Below are positions 35,981-45,704 of a stretch of DNA of 64,000 bases, piece by piece; within the stretch, counting starts at the first letter, position 1, and every line of letters begins with the position of its first letter. This DNA comes from Microbacterium sp. NC79 (GTDB lineage: Bacteria > Actinomycetota > Actinomycetes > Actinomycetales > Microbacteriaceae). The stretch lies in assembly GCF_019061125.1 (NCBI RefSeq), contig NZ_JAHQYI010000002.1, positions 401,369 through 465,368 on the forward strand, given 5' to 3'. Both the position numbers and the translations under genes were made by a program. The notes under the pieces are model-generated. The model ran no database searches, was not told the origin of the DNA, and saw only the letters and a program-made list of their open reading frames with translations.

Positions 35981-38590
35981 ATGACGACCGAATCGACGAC
36001 CACCGTGGCAAAGCAGCCGCTGACCGCCGGAACCATTGTCAAACGATCTGCGCTCACGCTCATCGCAATCATCGTTGTCATCGTGATTGCGGCATCAGCG
36101 CTCCTGAACTGGACGATTCAGCGCCCCTTCCCGACCTACAACGGCGCCGCCACGGTCGATGGGCTGACCGCCGAGGTCACCATTCAACGCAACGAGCAGG
36201 GCGTGCCCACGATCACCGCGCAGAACACCGACGACCTGTTCTTCGCCCAGGGCTACGCGCACGCGCAGGATCGTTTCTGGGAGATGGACTTCCGTCGCCA
36301 CGTCACTGCCGGCCGCGTCGCCGAGCTTTTCGGCAAGTCCCAGGTCGGCACCGACAAGTTCTTGCGCACCCTCGGCTGGCACGAAATCGCCGAACAAGAG
36401 GTGAAGGCGCTCGACGAGACGACGCTGAGCTACTACGAGTCTTACGCCGAAGGTGTCAACGCGTACCTCGATGAGCGTCAGGGCGGCGACCTTGCCCTGG
36501 AGTATTCGGTGCTTGGTTTAACCACGCCAGGCTATGAACCCGAGCCGTGGACACCCACCGATTCCGTGGCGTGGCTGAAGGCGATGGCCTGGGATCTGCG
36601 CACCAACATCGAAGATGAGACCACGCGCGCCCTGCTTCTGCAAGACTTCACCCCCGAGCAGATTGCTGAGCTCTACCCCGCTTACCCGTTCGACGAGCAC
36701 CCCACCATCGTTGACGCTGCGACGCTACCGACCGTCTCTCAGGGCGCTGGTGATGGTTCCGGAACCATGGCGTCCGGTTCGGGAGCATCAAGCGGAACGG
36801 TGGAAGTTCCGACCGTTGGCGCCTCCGGCATCGAGTGGGCGACGGCGGGCGGCGTCCTGGAGGCCGTCGAGAAGCTCGTGGGCGATGCTGGAGAAGGCAT
36901 CGGCTCAAACTCGTGGGTCGTCTCGGGCGAGCACACCGACACCGGCCTGCCCCTGCTCGCGAACGACCCCCACCTCGGTGCGGCGTTGCCGAGCGTGTGG
37001 ACGCAAATGCAACTCAAGTGCGCGCAGCCGTCACCTGCGTGCCCGTTCGACGTGGGTGGCTTCAGCTTCTCCGGGCTGCCTGGCATTGTGATCGGCCACA
37101 ACGAGACCATCGCGTGGGGATTCACCAACCTCACCACCGACGTCGCCGACCTCTACGTCGAGCGTGTGCAGGGCGATCAGTATTGGCGCGACGGTGCCCT
37201 CGTTGACTTCGAAGAGCGCACCGAAATCGTCAAGGTGGCCGGTGGCGATGACATCAAACTCACCGTCAAGTCCACCGTGCACGGGCCGATCGTCTCGGGC
37301 CTCACCGGCGACTTCACACAGATCGCCGACGACGCCACTTACGCGAACGCACCCGAGGGCGACAGCTATGCGGTCAGCTTGAAGTGGACGGCCCTCGAAG
37401 TCACCACGACCCCTGCCGCGATTTTTGCGCTCAACACCGCGCACAGCGTCGAAGACTTCCAAGCCGCTGCCGCCCTGTTCTCCGTGCCAGCGCAGAACCT
37501 GATCTACGCAGATGTCGACGGAAATATCGCCTATCAGGCTCCCGGAAACCTGCCGATCCGTGGTGCAGGCGATGGCTGGATTCCGCAGCCGGGGTGGGAC
37601 AGCGCCTACGACTGGCAGGGCTACATTCCCTTTGCCGCGCTTCCGCGGGCGGTCAACCCCAAGGCGGGCTACATCGTCACCGCAAACGCTGCGATCGTTG
37701 ATGACTCCTACCCCTATTTCCTCTCCCGCGACTGGGATGAGGGATACCGCGCCGACCGCATCGTGAATCTCATCGAGGCGGCGATCGCCGAGGGGCCGGT
37801 CACCGCCGATCAGATGCGCGCGATTCAGATCGACCAAGAAATGTTTATCGGCAAGCGTCTCACCACTGCGGTGGCGAACGTCGCGAGTGACCGGGAAGGT
37901 GTACAGACAGCCCTTGACCTCCTCGCCGGTTGGGACGCGCAGAACGCGAAGAGCAGTGCGGCCGCCGCCTACGCCAACGTGCTGTGGGACACACTCGTCA
38001 TGGCGATGTTCGCTGAGCGTGATGTTCCGGCGCCTGTCACCGGTCAATCACGCCTCTTCCTCGTCGTCGATGGATTGCTCAATAACCCTGAATCAGAGTG
38101 GTGGGTTAATGACGAGCTGGGCATCACGTCGAAAGACGACATGCTCGTCTATGCGGTCGAGAAGGCCTACGACCGCATGGTGGAACTCCAGGGTGATGAC
38201 CCGACGAAGTGGAACTGGGGCGCGCTGCACGCCATCACACTGCGCTCAGACACCTTCGGCTCCAGTGGCATCGCGCCGATCGAGTGGCTCTTCAACCGCG
38301 GCCCCTACGACGTGGGCGGTGGTGCCAGCGTGGTCGACGCGACCGGCTGGACGATTGGCAAGAGCTTCGAAACAACGACGGTGCCTTCGATGCGCATGGT
38401 GATCGACGTCAGTGATTGGGATGCCTCGACCTGGATCCACCTCACCGGAACAAGCGGTCACGCGTTCCACCCCAACTACGTCGACCAGACGCCGATGTGG
38501 GCGGACGGCAAGCAACTGCCGTGGGCCTTTACGAAGAGGGCAGTTGCCGCCGGAACCACCGACACGCTCACGCTCACGCCGAAGAAGTAG
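35981..38590 (+). CDS. Penicillin acylase-type N-terminal nucleophile hydrolase
   Basis: An 869-residue precursor with an N-terminal membrane anchor (residues ~28-48), an alpha-subunit region beginning VTIQRNEQGVPTITAQN and containing FAQGYAHAQDRFWEMDFRR, then a Gly/Ser-rich spacer and the autoprocessing site. Cleavage before Ser309 in GIGSNSWVVSG would expose the nucleophile of the beta subunit. The family hydrolyses amide bonds of penicillins, acyl-homoserine lactones or related N-acyl compounds; the natural substrate here is unknown. It should act outside the membrane. A GGGGGA ribosome site precedes the ATG. Confidence 0.92.
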   Translation: MTTESTTTVAKQPLTAGTIVKRSALTLIAIIVVIVIAASALLNWTIQRPFPTYNGAATVDGLTAEVTIQRNEQGVPTITAQNTDDLFFAQGYAHAQDRFWEMDFRRHVTAGRVAELFGKSQVGTDKFLRTLGWHEIAEQEVKALDETTLSYYESYAEGVNAYLDERQGGDLALEYSVLGLTTPGYEPEPWTPTDSVAWLKAMAWDLRTNIEDETTRALLLQDFTPEQIAELYPAYPFDEHPTIVDAATLPTVSQGAGDGSGTMASGSGASSGTVEVPTVGASGIEWATAGGVLEAVEKLVGDAGEGIGSNSWVVSGEHTDTGLPLLANDPHLGAALPSVWTQMQLKCAQPSPACPFDVGGFSFSGLPGIVIGHNETIAWGFTNLTTDVADLYVERVQGDQYWRDGALVDFEERTEIVKVAGGDDIKLTVKSTVHGPIVSGLTGDFTQIADDATYANAPEGDSYAVSLKWTALEVTTTPAAIFALNTAHSVEDFQAAAALFSVPAQNLIYADVDGNIAYQAPGNLPIRGAGDGWIPQPGWDSAYDWQGYIPFAALPRAVNPKAGYIVTANAAIVDDSYPYFLSRDWDEGYRADRIVNLIEAAIAEGPVTADQMRAIQIDQEMFIGKRLTTAVANVASDREGVQTALDLLAGWDAQNAKSSAAAAYANVLWDTLVMAMFAERDVPAPVTGQSRLFLVVDGLLNNPESEWWVNDELGITSKDDMLVYAVEKAYDRMVELQGDDPTKWNWGALHAITLRSDTFGSSGIAPIEWLFNRGPYDVGGGASVVDATGWTIGKSFETTTVPSMRMVIDVSDWDASTWIHLTGTSGHAFHPNYVDQTPMWADGKQLPWAFTKRAVAAGTTDTLTLTPKK

Positions 38591-38645
38591 TAGCGAGCAC
38601 ACCCGCCGTTCCGGGAACCGCATACCAGCCGGGCACAATTGTCAT
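38574..38645 (-). pseudogene. Truncated DUF2510 gene start
   Basis: The ATG overlaps the stop codon of the full DUF2510 gene (ATGA). The 23-codon frame begins MTIVPGWYAVPGTAG, closely like the MNIAPGWYGVAGTSD start of its neighbour, and then degenerates and stops inside the antisense 3' end of the acylase gene. It looks like the 5' remnant of a tandem DUF2510 gene cut by a deletion. Confidence 0.55.
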
Positions 38646-39355
38646 GCGTTGTACCCGGGAGGAGTCGTCGGCAGCGTATAAACACGCACCATGTACGCGC
38701 CATAAAATGCGAACACGAAGGCCAGCACTACGAAGAGAACCGCCAAGATCACTCCGATCGCGACCATCTCACCGATCCCGTTGCTGGCACCCACGAGGGC
38801 GAGCCCAAGGCAGAGCAGCGACAGGATCCCGAACGTCGCCACGCCAATCCACGTTGACGCCACCATCCGGCCGCGTTGACCAGCGACAGGTAACGGCAAC
38901 TGACGCACGGACAGGTATTCACTCCAGCGAGCACCCGTCCACCACCGCGGCAGCTTGGCCGACGGAGCTGCGTACCAGCCGGGAGCAATCGCCCCAGGCT
39001 CCGTGTGGCCCGGCCACGGCATCGTGCGGGGATCAGCGTATGGCGCCAGCGAAGGTGCGGGAAGCTTCTCAATCTTTCTACCCAGCGCAGCGCTGATAAC
39101 GCTAAGAATGCCGACGATGAAGAGGAAAACCGCGAAAGCGACGTCGACGTTGTCGCGACTCAGTGCAGCAAGTCGAGTAAGGCCCAGGAGCACCAGGATG
39201 CCGCCCAGCAGATACGACATGGTGGGCGTTTGCGAACGGGTCTTCTCGTACACAACGGCACCGTCGCGCAACAGAATCGTGCGAAACTTCGCGCCGTCCC
39301 ACCAGCGCACATCGCTGGTTCCGGCAACCCCATACCAACCGGGTGCGATATTCAT
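38642..39355 (-). CDS. DUF2510-domain membrane protein
   Basis: A 237-residue protein with two DUF2510 motifs (APGWYGVAGTSDVRWWDG at the N-terminus and APGWYAAPSAKLPRWWTGARW near residue 130). Each is followed by two hydrophobic helices. DUF2510 is a short tryptophan-rich domain found on actinobacterial membrane proteins, with no firm function. An AAGGGGA ribosome site and a TAGGGT box lie upstream. A broken copy follows on the same strand. Confidence 0.8.
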   Translation of the reverse strand: MNIAPGWYGVAGTSDVRWWDGAKFRTILLRDGAVVYEKTRSQTPTMSYLLGGILVLLGLTRLAALSRDNVDVAFAVFLFIVGILSVISAALGRKIEKLPAPSLAPYADPRTMPWPGHTEPGAIAPGWYAAPSAKLPRWWTGARWSEYLSVRQLPLPVAGQRGRMVASTWIGVATFGILSLLCLGLALVGASNGIGEMVAIGVILAVLFVVLAFVFAFYGAYMVRVYTLPTTPPGYNA

Positions 39356-39444
39356 TGTTTTGTCCCCTTACGTAAACCGCTCTCTCACCCTACGCTGTGG
39401 GGCTCGACCCTCAACAGCGGTGGGAACGCAGTCACATGTGGGCG

Positions 39445-39798
39445 CTACTCCGAAGCGATGTCTTTCGCGTCTTTGAGCTCGTCAACGAACAATGACTCTT
39501 CGTCGATGGTTCCGTTACGGTACGCCTGACGGCCGACCATGTGTGCCGATAGCGGCGCCGTAGCGAACTGCACGACGACGATGGCGACAAGCATTGCGGT
39601 CGCGGGGAGCGAGCGGGCAGACAGCGCGATCGCGAGGCAGATCAAGAGGAAACCGAGCACCTGCGGCTTGGTGGCTGCGTGCAGGCGCGTAGGTACATCA
39701 CGAAAACGCAGCAGGCCAACAGCCGCCGATAGGCACAGCAGCGCACCGATCAGAATCAGGATCAGTACCGCGAGGTCAAGAATCTGGTCACCGGTCAT
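39445..39798 (-). CDS. mrpG: Na+/H+ antiporter subunit G
   Basis: A 117-residue protein with three membrane helices and the MrpG pattern GLLRFRDVPTRLHAATKPQVLGFLLIC. It ends with an acidic 30-residue tail. It is the last gene of the mrp operon and overlaps mrpF by four bases. The Mrp complex is a multi-subunit secondary Na+(K+)/H+ antiporter of the cytoplasmic membrane. Confidence 0.92.
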   Translation of the reverse strand: MTGDQILDLAVLILILIGALLCLSAAVGLLRFRDVPTRLHAATKPQVLGFLLICLAIALSARSLPATAMLVAIVVVQFATAPLSAHMVGRQAYRNGTIDEESLFVDELKDAKDIASE

Positions 39799-40064
39799 GA
39801 GGTCTGGTTATCCCTCCGTGCGACGTAGCGGGCGACCGAGATCGACCCGAACACCCCCACCGCGGCAATGATGAGCAGCACAGGCAGCGATCGAGTGTGG
39901 TGGTTGATCGCCATTTCGGCACCCAGCACGCACATCACTTCGGTGAGTAAAACGTCACTGGCGACGGCGCGGTCAAGAATGGAGGGCCCGCGCACGATGC
40001 GGTAAATCGTCAGTACCGCGGCAATGCCGAAAACAATAATGATGACGAGCAGGAGTGGGCTCAT
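39795..40064 (-). CDS. mrpF: Na+/H+ antiporter subunit F
   Basis: An 89-residue protein with three membrane helices and the MrpF signature RIVRGPSILDRAVASDVL. It overlaps both mrpE and mrpG by four bases. Confidence 0.92.
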   Translation of the reverse strand: MSPLLLVIIIVFGIAAVLTIYRIVRGPSILDRAVASDVLLTEVMCVLGAEMAINHHTRSLPVLLIIAAVGVFGSISVARYVARRDNQTS

Positions 40065-40633
40065 GCTGTGCTCCCGTGGTGTGCGGCCTCACGCTTTTTC
40101 AGCGCTTGCATCTGCTCTCGAGAGCCAACGGCGCGTACGATGCGATCTTCCCAGCGCAATACGCCAGCACGCTGACGCTCCACGTCATCGAGGCTCTTCA
40201 CCCCGATGATGTGGAGGTACAGAATGCGGTTCTTCCTGTCGGTTTGTACGACGAGAGAACCGGGTATCAGCGACGCGGTGACGCCGACGTGCGTCATGAT
40301 CAGGTCGTCATCGGTGTCAAGCGGAACCGCAATGATGGCGGTGCCTGGGCGCTTGCCGTTCCAGACATGCCAAGCCACCTGCAGTGAGCCCATCACCACG
40401 GCGATCGTAAATGTCACCGCGAAGATGAGCCCGTACCAGAGGTTAATACGGCCGGAGAGTTCAGCGGGAGGCAGGCGGAACACGCGCGTCGTGAAGATCG
40501 CGACAATGGTTCCGGTCAGCAACGACAGCACAGTGAACTGCCCCCACAGCAGCATCCACAACAGAATGAGCCAGACAAAGAATGGGAGCTGGGTCCATAA
40601 CGCTCGAGCGGCGGTGCGACGATTGTCAATCAT
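40061..40633 (-). CDS. mrpE: Na+/H+ antiporter subunit E
   Basis: A 190-residue subunit with N-terminal helices (FFVWLILLWMLLWGQFTVLSLLTG) and the conserved cytoplasmic part TASLIPGSLVVQTDRKNRILYLHIIG. I placed the start at ATG 40633 (MIDNRRTAARA), which overlaps the end of mrpD by eight bases; the longer frame runs into mrpD. Confidence 0.92.
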   Translation of the reverse strand: MIDNRRTAARALWTQLPFFVWLILLWMLLWGQFTVLSLLTGTIVAIFTTRVFRLPPAELSGRINLWYGLIFAVTFTIAVVMGSLQVAWHVWNGKRPGTAIIAVPLDTDDDLIMTHVGVTASLIPGSLVVQTDRKNRILYLHIIGVKSLDDVERQRAGVLRWEDRIVRAVGSREQMQALKKREAAHHGSTA

Positions 40634-42182
40634 CAGCGACCTCCAGGTTCTCCAGTGAGATCGGCGTGAGCAGCGCATCTCCGACGCGCATGCAGACGTC
40701 GTAAAGCGGGCCAGCGAACACCGTCAGCGCGACCGTGACTGCGACCATCCCGGTGGTGGCCGCCGTCATAATGCGCGGGATCACGCGCTGCTCCCTGGTG
40801 TCGTCAGCGGCAGGCGCGTTGCCAAGGTAGCTGATGCGCAAATCGGTTTCGACCGAGTCCTCTTCTTCGCGCCAGAACGCAAGGTTCCACGCGCGCATGA
40901 GTGCGTACAGCGTCAGCAGGCTTGTCACAATGCCGCCGATAATCAGCACCATCATGAGGGGCGTGCCTTCATCGGCGGCCGCGCTAAACAGCGCGAACTT
41001 GCCGATGAAGCCGGAGAACGGTGGCAAGCCACCCAGGTTAATCGCTGGGATGAAGTACAGCACGGCGATGAGCGGAGCCGCCTTCATCAGCCCGCGCACG
41101 CGGAGGATCGACGTGGAACCAGCTTTTCGCTCGATAAGACCGACGGCAAGAAAGAGGGTGGTTTGCACGACGATATGGTGCACCGTGTAGTAGACAGTGG
41201 CGCCAATCGCCGCCGGAGTTGCAATGGCAAGGCCGAAGATCATGTAGCCGACGTGGCTGACCAGAGTGAATGACAGGATACGTTTCAGCTCGGCCTGCGC
41301 GACCGCACCCAGAATGCCCACCACCATTGTCGCGAGCGCAACGATCAACAGCAGCGTGTTGATATCGGACGAGTTGAACAGCTGCGTTTCGGTGCGAATC
41401 AGCGCATAAACGCCAACCTTCGTTAGCAACCCCGCGAACACTGCGGTGACCGGGGCAGGCGCCGTCGGGTAGGAGTCTGGCAGCCAGAAGCTCACGGGGA
41501 AGACGGCGGCCTTGATGCCGAACGCGATGACAAGCATCAGGTGCAGAACGAGCTGCGTGCTTTCGGGCAGCTCCCCCATCCGCTCGGCAATTTGCGCCAT
41601 GTTGACGGTGCCGAGTGCGCCGTAGATCATGGCGATCGCTGCGAGGAACAGAATCGACGAGACGAGCGAAACGACGATGTAGACCACGCCGCTGCGGATG
41701 CGCGACTCGGTCGAACCCAGCGTGATCAGGACGTAGGAGGCGACGAGCAGAATCTCGAACCCGACATAGAGGTTGAAAAGGTCACCAGCGATAAACGCGT
41801 TGAAGATACCGGCGCCCAGAATCAGGTACGACGGGAAGAAGATGGAGACCGGGGTCTCACTATCACCGTCCGCTGCACCCTGCCCAACGGAGAACAACAA
41901 CACCGCGAGGAGAACGAGACTGGAAACGGCAACAAGCAGGGCCGCCAAGCGGTCGACATAGAGCACGATGCCGAAGGGGATCGGCCAGCCGCCCACCGAC
42001 ACCGCGATCGGGCTGCCGCCATCGACCGCGAACAGCAGGGCTCCTGCGATAACGAAGACGACGGTGAGCGTGACGATCGACGTGATGATCTGCACGCGAC
42101 GCATGCGCCCGAAGATTAGCGTGATGGCCGCTCCGAGCAGGGGGAGCGTCACGATCAGCGGAACCAGGATGCTCATATCCAT
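40626..42182 (-). CDS. mrpD: Na+/H+ antiporter subunit D
   Basis: A 518-residue NuoM/NuoN-like membrane protein with about fourteen helices, including the conserved proton-channel helix region HLMLVIAFGIKAAVFPVSFWLPDSYPTAPAPVTAVFAGLLTKVGVYALIR. The ATG shares one base with the mrpC stop, and GGAGG of the mrpC end serves as ribosome site. Context separates it from NADH dehydrogenase subunits, since all other mrp genes are present. Confidence 0.93.
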   Translation of the reverse strand: MDMSILVPLIVTLPLLGAAITLIFGRMRRVQIITSIVTLTVVFVIAGALLFAVDGGSPIAVSVGGWPIPFGIVLYVDRLAALLVAVSSLVLLAVLLFSVGQGAADGDSETPVSIFFPSYLILGAGIFNAFIAGDLFNLYVGFEILLVASYVLITLGSTESRIRSGVVYIVVSLVSSILFLAAIAMIYGALGTVNMAQIAERMGELPESTQLVLHLMLVIAFGIKAAVFPVSFWLPDSYPTAPAPVTAVFAGLLTKVGVYALIRTETQLFNSSDINTLLLIVALATMVVGILGAVAQAELKRILSFTLVSHVGYMIFGLAIATPAAIGATVYYTVHHIVVQTTLFLAVGLIERKAGSTSILRVRGLMKAAPLIAVLYFIPAINLGGLPPFSGFIGKFALFSAAADEGTPLMMVLIIGGIVTSLLTLYALMRAWNLAFWREEEDSVETDLRISYLGNAPAADDTREQRVIPRIMTAATTGMVAVTVALTVFAGPLYDVCMRVGDALLTPISLENLEVADD

Positions 42183-42721
42183 CAACGCTCACCTCCGTTC
42201 GGGGTCGGTTGGTCGGGGGTGTCGACGGGTGCGTTGTCGTCGATGCCAGCGAAGTCACGCGTGTGGAGCACGGTAATCGGCGACGTTTCGGTGCCCACGA
42301 AGTCGGTGGCGATGTCTGGATCGTCGTCGCCGAACTCTTCGTCGTCCATGACGTCATCTTCTTCAGCACCACGCTCACGAACGGCGATGTCGGTCTCGTC
42401 GTCTTCAACGATGTCGGCCTCGCCGAGTTGCCATGATCGGTAAATCAACGCAAGCAGGAAGGCGCTGACGGCGAACGTGATGACGATGGCTGTCAGGGTG
42501 AGCGCCTGCGGGAGCGGGTCGCTCATCTCTGACACGTCGCCAGAACCGAAGAACGGCGCAATACCGGGAGCGCCCATCACAATCAGCAGCAGCAGGTTCG
42601 TTGCATTACCCAGCAAAAGAAAACCGATGAGCACGCGTGTGAGCGAGCGTTCCATCATGGCGTAGACACCGGCAGCGAAGAGCACGGCCATGATCACAAT
42701 GAGCGTTGATGAAGCGTTCAT
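42182..42721 (-). CDS. mrpC: Na+/H+ antiporter subunit C with acidic C-terminal extension
   Basis: A 179-residue protein. The first ~100 residues are a NuoK-like three-helix domain (LTRVLIGFLLLGNATNLLLLIVMG). The last ~80 residues are an unusual, highly acidic tail rich in Asp and Glu (for example VEDDETDIAVRERGAEEDD), which MrpC proteins normally lack. It overlaps mrpA by four bases. Confidence 0.92.
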   Translation of the reverse strand: MNASSTLIVIMAVLFAAGVYAMMERSLTRVLIGFLLLGNATNLLLLIVMGAPGIAPFFGSGDVSEMSDPLPQALTLTAIVITFAVSAFLLALIYRSWQLGEADIVEDDETDIAVRERGAEEDDVMDDEEFGDDDPDIATDFVGTETSPITVLHTRDFAGIDDNAPVDTPDQPTPNGGER

Positions 42722-45651
42722 ACTCGCTCCAATCGCCGGCGTCGTTCCTGGGTTTGACGGTCAACTTCTGCGCCGAGGCTACGCAGCACATCAAGCACCA
42801 GGCCGACTACAACAAGGTAGACACCGATGTCGAAAAGCGTCGACGTCACGAACTCGACGTGCCCGATCACCGGAATTTCTGCCTCCCAGAAGGTGCTTTC
42901 CAGGGGCGCCATGCCGAAGAACATCGGCACGACCGCCGTCAGCACCGCAATCGTCATACCGGCACCCAATAGCATGCCAGCATCGGTGGGTGCGGCGGCT
43001 CCCAGTTCGTGTCGCCCACCGGCGATGTACCGCATCACGAGCGCCATCCCGGCGACGAGCCCACCGGCGAAGCCGCCGCCAGGCAAATTATGGCCGGCGA
43101 AGAGGAGGTAGATCGAGACGACGATGATGGTGTGGAAGAGAATACGCACGATCACTTCGAGCATGATCGAACGGCTTTCCTCGTTCATCATCTGACCGCC
43201 CACGAGCCAGGCACGCGGATTGCTGCGGTTATCGAGCGTTTGAGCGGCGACGCCATTGCCCGTCTCGACAAGCGGGCGGCGACGCCCCCTCCGCGTGACC
43301 GCTTTCGGAACCGCGCGGGTCTGTGACAACAGGTCGGCGCGGTCGGTGACAAACACCAACGAAGCGACACCGGTGGCGGCCAGAATCAGGACACTGAGCT
43401 CACCCATGGTGTCCCACCCACGCAGGTCGACAAGAGCGACGTTGACGACGTTCTTGCCGTGACCGTACTCATACGCGAGCGGCGGAAACTGGTTGGAAAT
43501 TGGTTCCGCCACACGTGCCCCTGTCGCCACCACGGCAACCGCTGCCATCGTGAGACCGACAGCAGCAGCCAGCACGGCACGGGCAATCGGAGCAACGGAA
43601 CGATTGTGTTGGCCCATGCGGGCAGGAATACGGCGGAGCACGAGAGCGAAAGCGACCAGAGTCACGGTCTCGACAAGAATCTGAGTGAGCGCGAGGTCAG
43701 GAGCCCCGCTCGTAGCGAAGAGGACGACCATGCCAGAACCGGTCACAGAGACCAGCACGACACCGGTGTAGCGCTTGGTGACCCGAACGGCGAGGATGCC
43801 GGCGAGAATCATGAGCGGAGCAACGACGATTTGCACGGGGCTATGCCACGCGGCCAAATCAATCCGCCAGTCTGGCGATGACAGCAGCGCCGTCGCCTCG
43901 GCGCCCACGAACACGATGAACACGATCGCGACATAGATCGGGAGCGAGCCGCGCTGGGTAAGCGACGTCGTCACCACGGAGAGCTTGTCGATGCCGCGCA
44001 TGACACCGTTGTAGGCGTCAGCCGCGGTGAAACGAAGAAAGCGGTCTGCGCTGGTCGCGGCGCGGGTCACCCAGAAGATCGCAAAGCCGAGAATCAGCGC
44101 GGCAAGCGAAACAAATAGGGCGGGTTCGAGTCCATGCCAGAGTGCGAGATGCGCCGCATGCGGCTGCGCGCTAGAGCCCGGCGTCGCGAGGGGCGCGGTA
44201 GTGGCGTACAGCTGAAAAGCCGGATCGAGCCAGCCGGCGGCCAAGCCCGCAAGCAATGAGAGCGATGACAGGATGACGGGTGCCGACAGAAATCCCATCG
44301 GCGGATCCGGCCACTCGGTACGTTGCCGCGCGGTTCCGTCTGCCGTCTTCTTCGTTGCGTAAGCGCCCCACAAGAACCGGCAACCATACGCCATCGTCAG
44401 CACCGAGCCGAGACCAATACCGATGAGGCCGACCCAGCCCCAGGGCGAGCCACCCTGTGCTTCGGTCAAGAACCCGGTGAGCGCGCCCTCTTTCGCGACG
44501 AAGCCGATCGTCGGCGGAAAGCCCACCATGCTGGCCACCGCAATCGTCGAGAACACCATCATTACTGGCGCCTGCCTGCCCACGCCGCTGAGTTCGGTGA
44601 TGTTACGGGTGGAGAGCTGACGGTCAATGACACCGACGATGAGGAAGAGCGCGGATTTGAAGAGGGCGTGGCCGAGCAAGAGCCCAAGCCCGGCGAGTGC
44701 GGTTGCCTGGGTGCCCATCGACAGCACCGTGGTGAGCAGGCCGAGCTGACTCACCGTTCCGAACGCAAGGATGCGTTTCAGGTCGGTCTCACGGATCGCT
44801 TGGAAGCCGCCAAGCAGCATCGTGAAGACGCCAAGTGAAATGATGATCGGTCGCCACACCGGGTCATCGGCAAACGTCGGCGCAAAGCGCGCGAACAGGT
44901 AAATACCGGCCTTCACCATGGCGGCGGCGTGCAAATACGCGCTGACCGGCGTGGGCGCGGCCATCGCGCCCGGGAGCCAAAAGTGGAAAGGGAAGATGGC
45001 CGACTTAGACAGGCCGCCGATGATGATGAGGACAAGCGCGGCACTCACTACCGGCCCCGTCGGCGCCTTGGCCAGAATCGTGCTCAGTGACGAGGTTCCG
45101 GTGTGCACCACCAACAGCACGGAACCAACAAACATCAACAGGCCGCCGAGGGTCGTCACGAGGAGCGCCTGCAGCGCAGCACGGCGGCTCATCGCACGGG
45201 CGTGATAGTGGCCGATGAGCAGGTAGCTGAGAATGCTCGTGAGCTCCCAGAACATCACGAGCATGATGATGTCGTCTGTCAGCACGAGCCCATACATCGC
45301 GCCGCTGAAGGCGAGCAACACCGCGGAAAACTGGGGAAGGTTGGTGGGCTTGCCCGCGAAATACCACGCGCAATACATCAGCACGAGCGCGCCGACGCCG
45401 GTGACGATGAACGTCATCAGGAGGCTGAGGAAGTCCATGCGCATCGACAGGTTGATGCCGAGCTGCGGAATCCACGCGTAGGTTTCGGTGACGGTCTCGC
45501 CGGAGAGAATGCGCGGCGTGAGGCTCAGGGCATGCCCGAATGCGGCGGCCGGAAGCAGAGCCGCTGCGATGAAGGCGCGAGCACCCCAGACGCGCGCGAG
45601 CCACACGATTACTAGAGGAGCAATCGCGAAAATCGCGAGGATTGTGAGCAT
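42718..45651 (-). CDS. mrpA: Na+/H+ antiporter subunit A fused to subunit B
   Basis: A 977-residue protein. The first ~790 residues are the NuoL/MrpA-like part with more than 16 helices (for example MFWELTSILSYLLIGHYHARAMSRRAA and the FHFWLPGAMAAPTPVSAYLHAAAMVKAGIYL channel helices), and the last ~140 residues are an MrpB domain (ILFHTIIVVSIYLLFAGHNLPGGGFAGGLVAG). The A-B fusion is usual in Actinobacteria. It is the first gene of the operon, 53 bases behind the LacI-type gene on the same strand. Confidence 0.94.
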   Translation of the reverse strand: MLTILAIFAIAPLVIVWLARVWGARAFIAAALLPAAAFGHALSLTPRILSGETVTETYAWIPQLGINLSMRMDFLSLLMTFIVTGVGALVLMYCAWYFAGKPTNLPQFSAVLLAFSGAMYGLVLTDDIIMLVMFWELTSILSYLLIGHYHARAMSRRAALQALLVTTLGGLLMFVGSVLLVVHTGTSSLSTILAKAPTGPVVSAALVLIIIGGLSKSAIFPFHFWLPGAMAAPTPVSAYLHAAAMVKAGIYLFARFAPTFADDPVWRPIIISLGVFTMLLGGFQAIRETDLKRILAFGTVSQLGLLTTVLSMGTQATALAGLGLLLGHALFKSALFLIVGVIDRQLSTRNITELSGVGRQAPVMMVFSTIAVASMVGFPPTIGFVAKEGALTGFLTEAQGGSPWGWVGLIGIGLGSVLTMAYGCRFLWGAYATKKTADGTARQRTEWPDPPMGFLSAPVILSSLSLLAGLAAGWLDPAFQLYATTAPLATPGSSAQPHAAHLALWHGLEPALFVSLAALILGFAIFWVTRAATSADRFLRFTAADAYNGVMRGIDKLSVVTTSLTQRGSLPIYVAIVFIVFVGAEATALLSSPDWRIDLAAWHSPVQIVVAPLMILAGILAVRVTKRYTGVVLVSVTGSGMVVLFATSGAPDLALTQILVETVTLVAFALVLRRIPARMGQHNRSVAPIARAVLAAAVGLTMAAVAVVATGARVAEPISNQFPPLAYEYGHGKNVVNVALVDLRGWDTMGELSVLILAATGVASLVFVTDRADLLSQTRAVPKAVTRRGRRRPLVETGNGVAAQTLDNRSNPRAWLVGGQMMNEESRSIMLEVIVRILFHTIIVVSIYLLFAGHNLPGGGFAGGLVAGMALVMRYIAGGRHELGAAAPTDAGMLLGAGMTIAVLTAVVPMFFGMAPLESTFWEAEIPVIGHVEFVTSTLFDIGVYLVVVGLVLDVLRSLGAEVDRQTQERRRRLERV

Positions 45652-45704
45652 GTGTTCGTCTTCGCTCGTCGTGCCGATTTAACGGACTGGCGGGCAGGGC
45701 TGTA

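Noticed and set aside
41541..42119. Long plus-strand open frame opposite mrpD
   Set aside because: Its composition is charged and repetitive as expected for a GC-rich shadow frame, and it lies wholly opposite a clear membrane-protein gene.
40626..45651. Reading the large mrp genes as NADH dehydrogenase (complex I) subunits
   Set aside because: MrpA and MrpD resemble NuoL and NuoM, but the presence and order of E, F and G subunits and the fused MrpB domain identify the antiporter.
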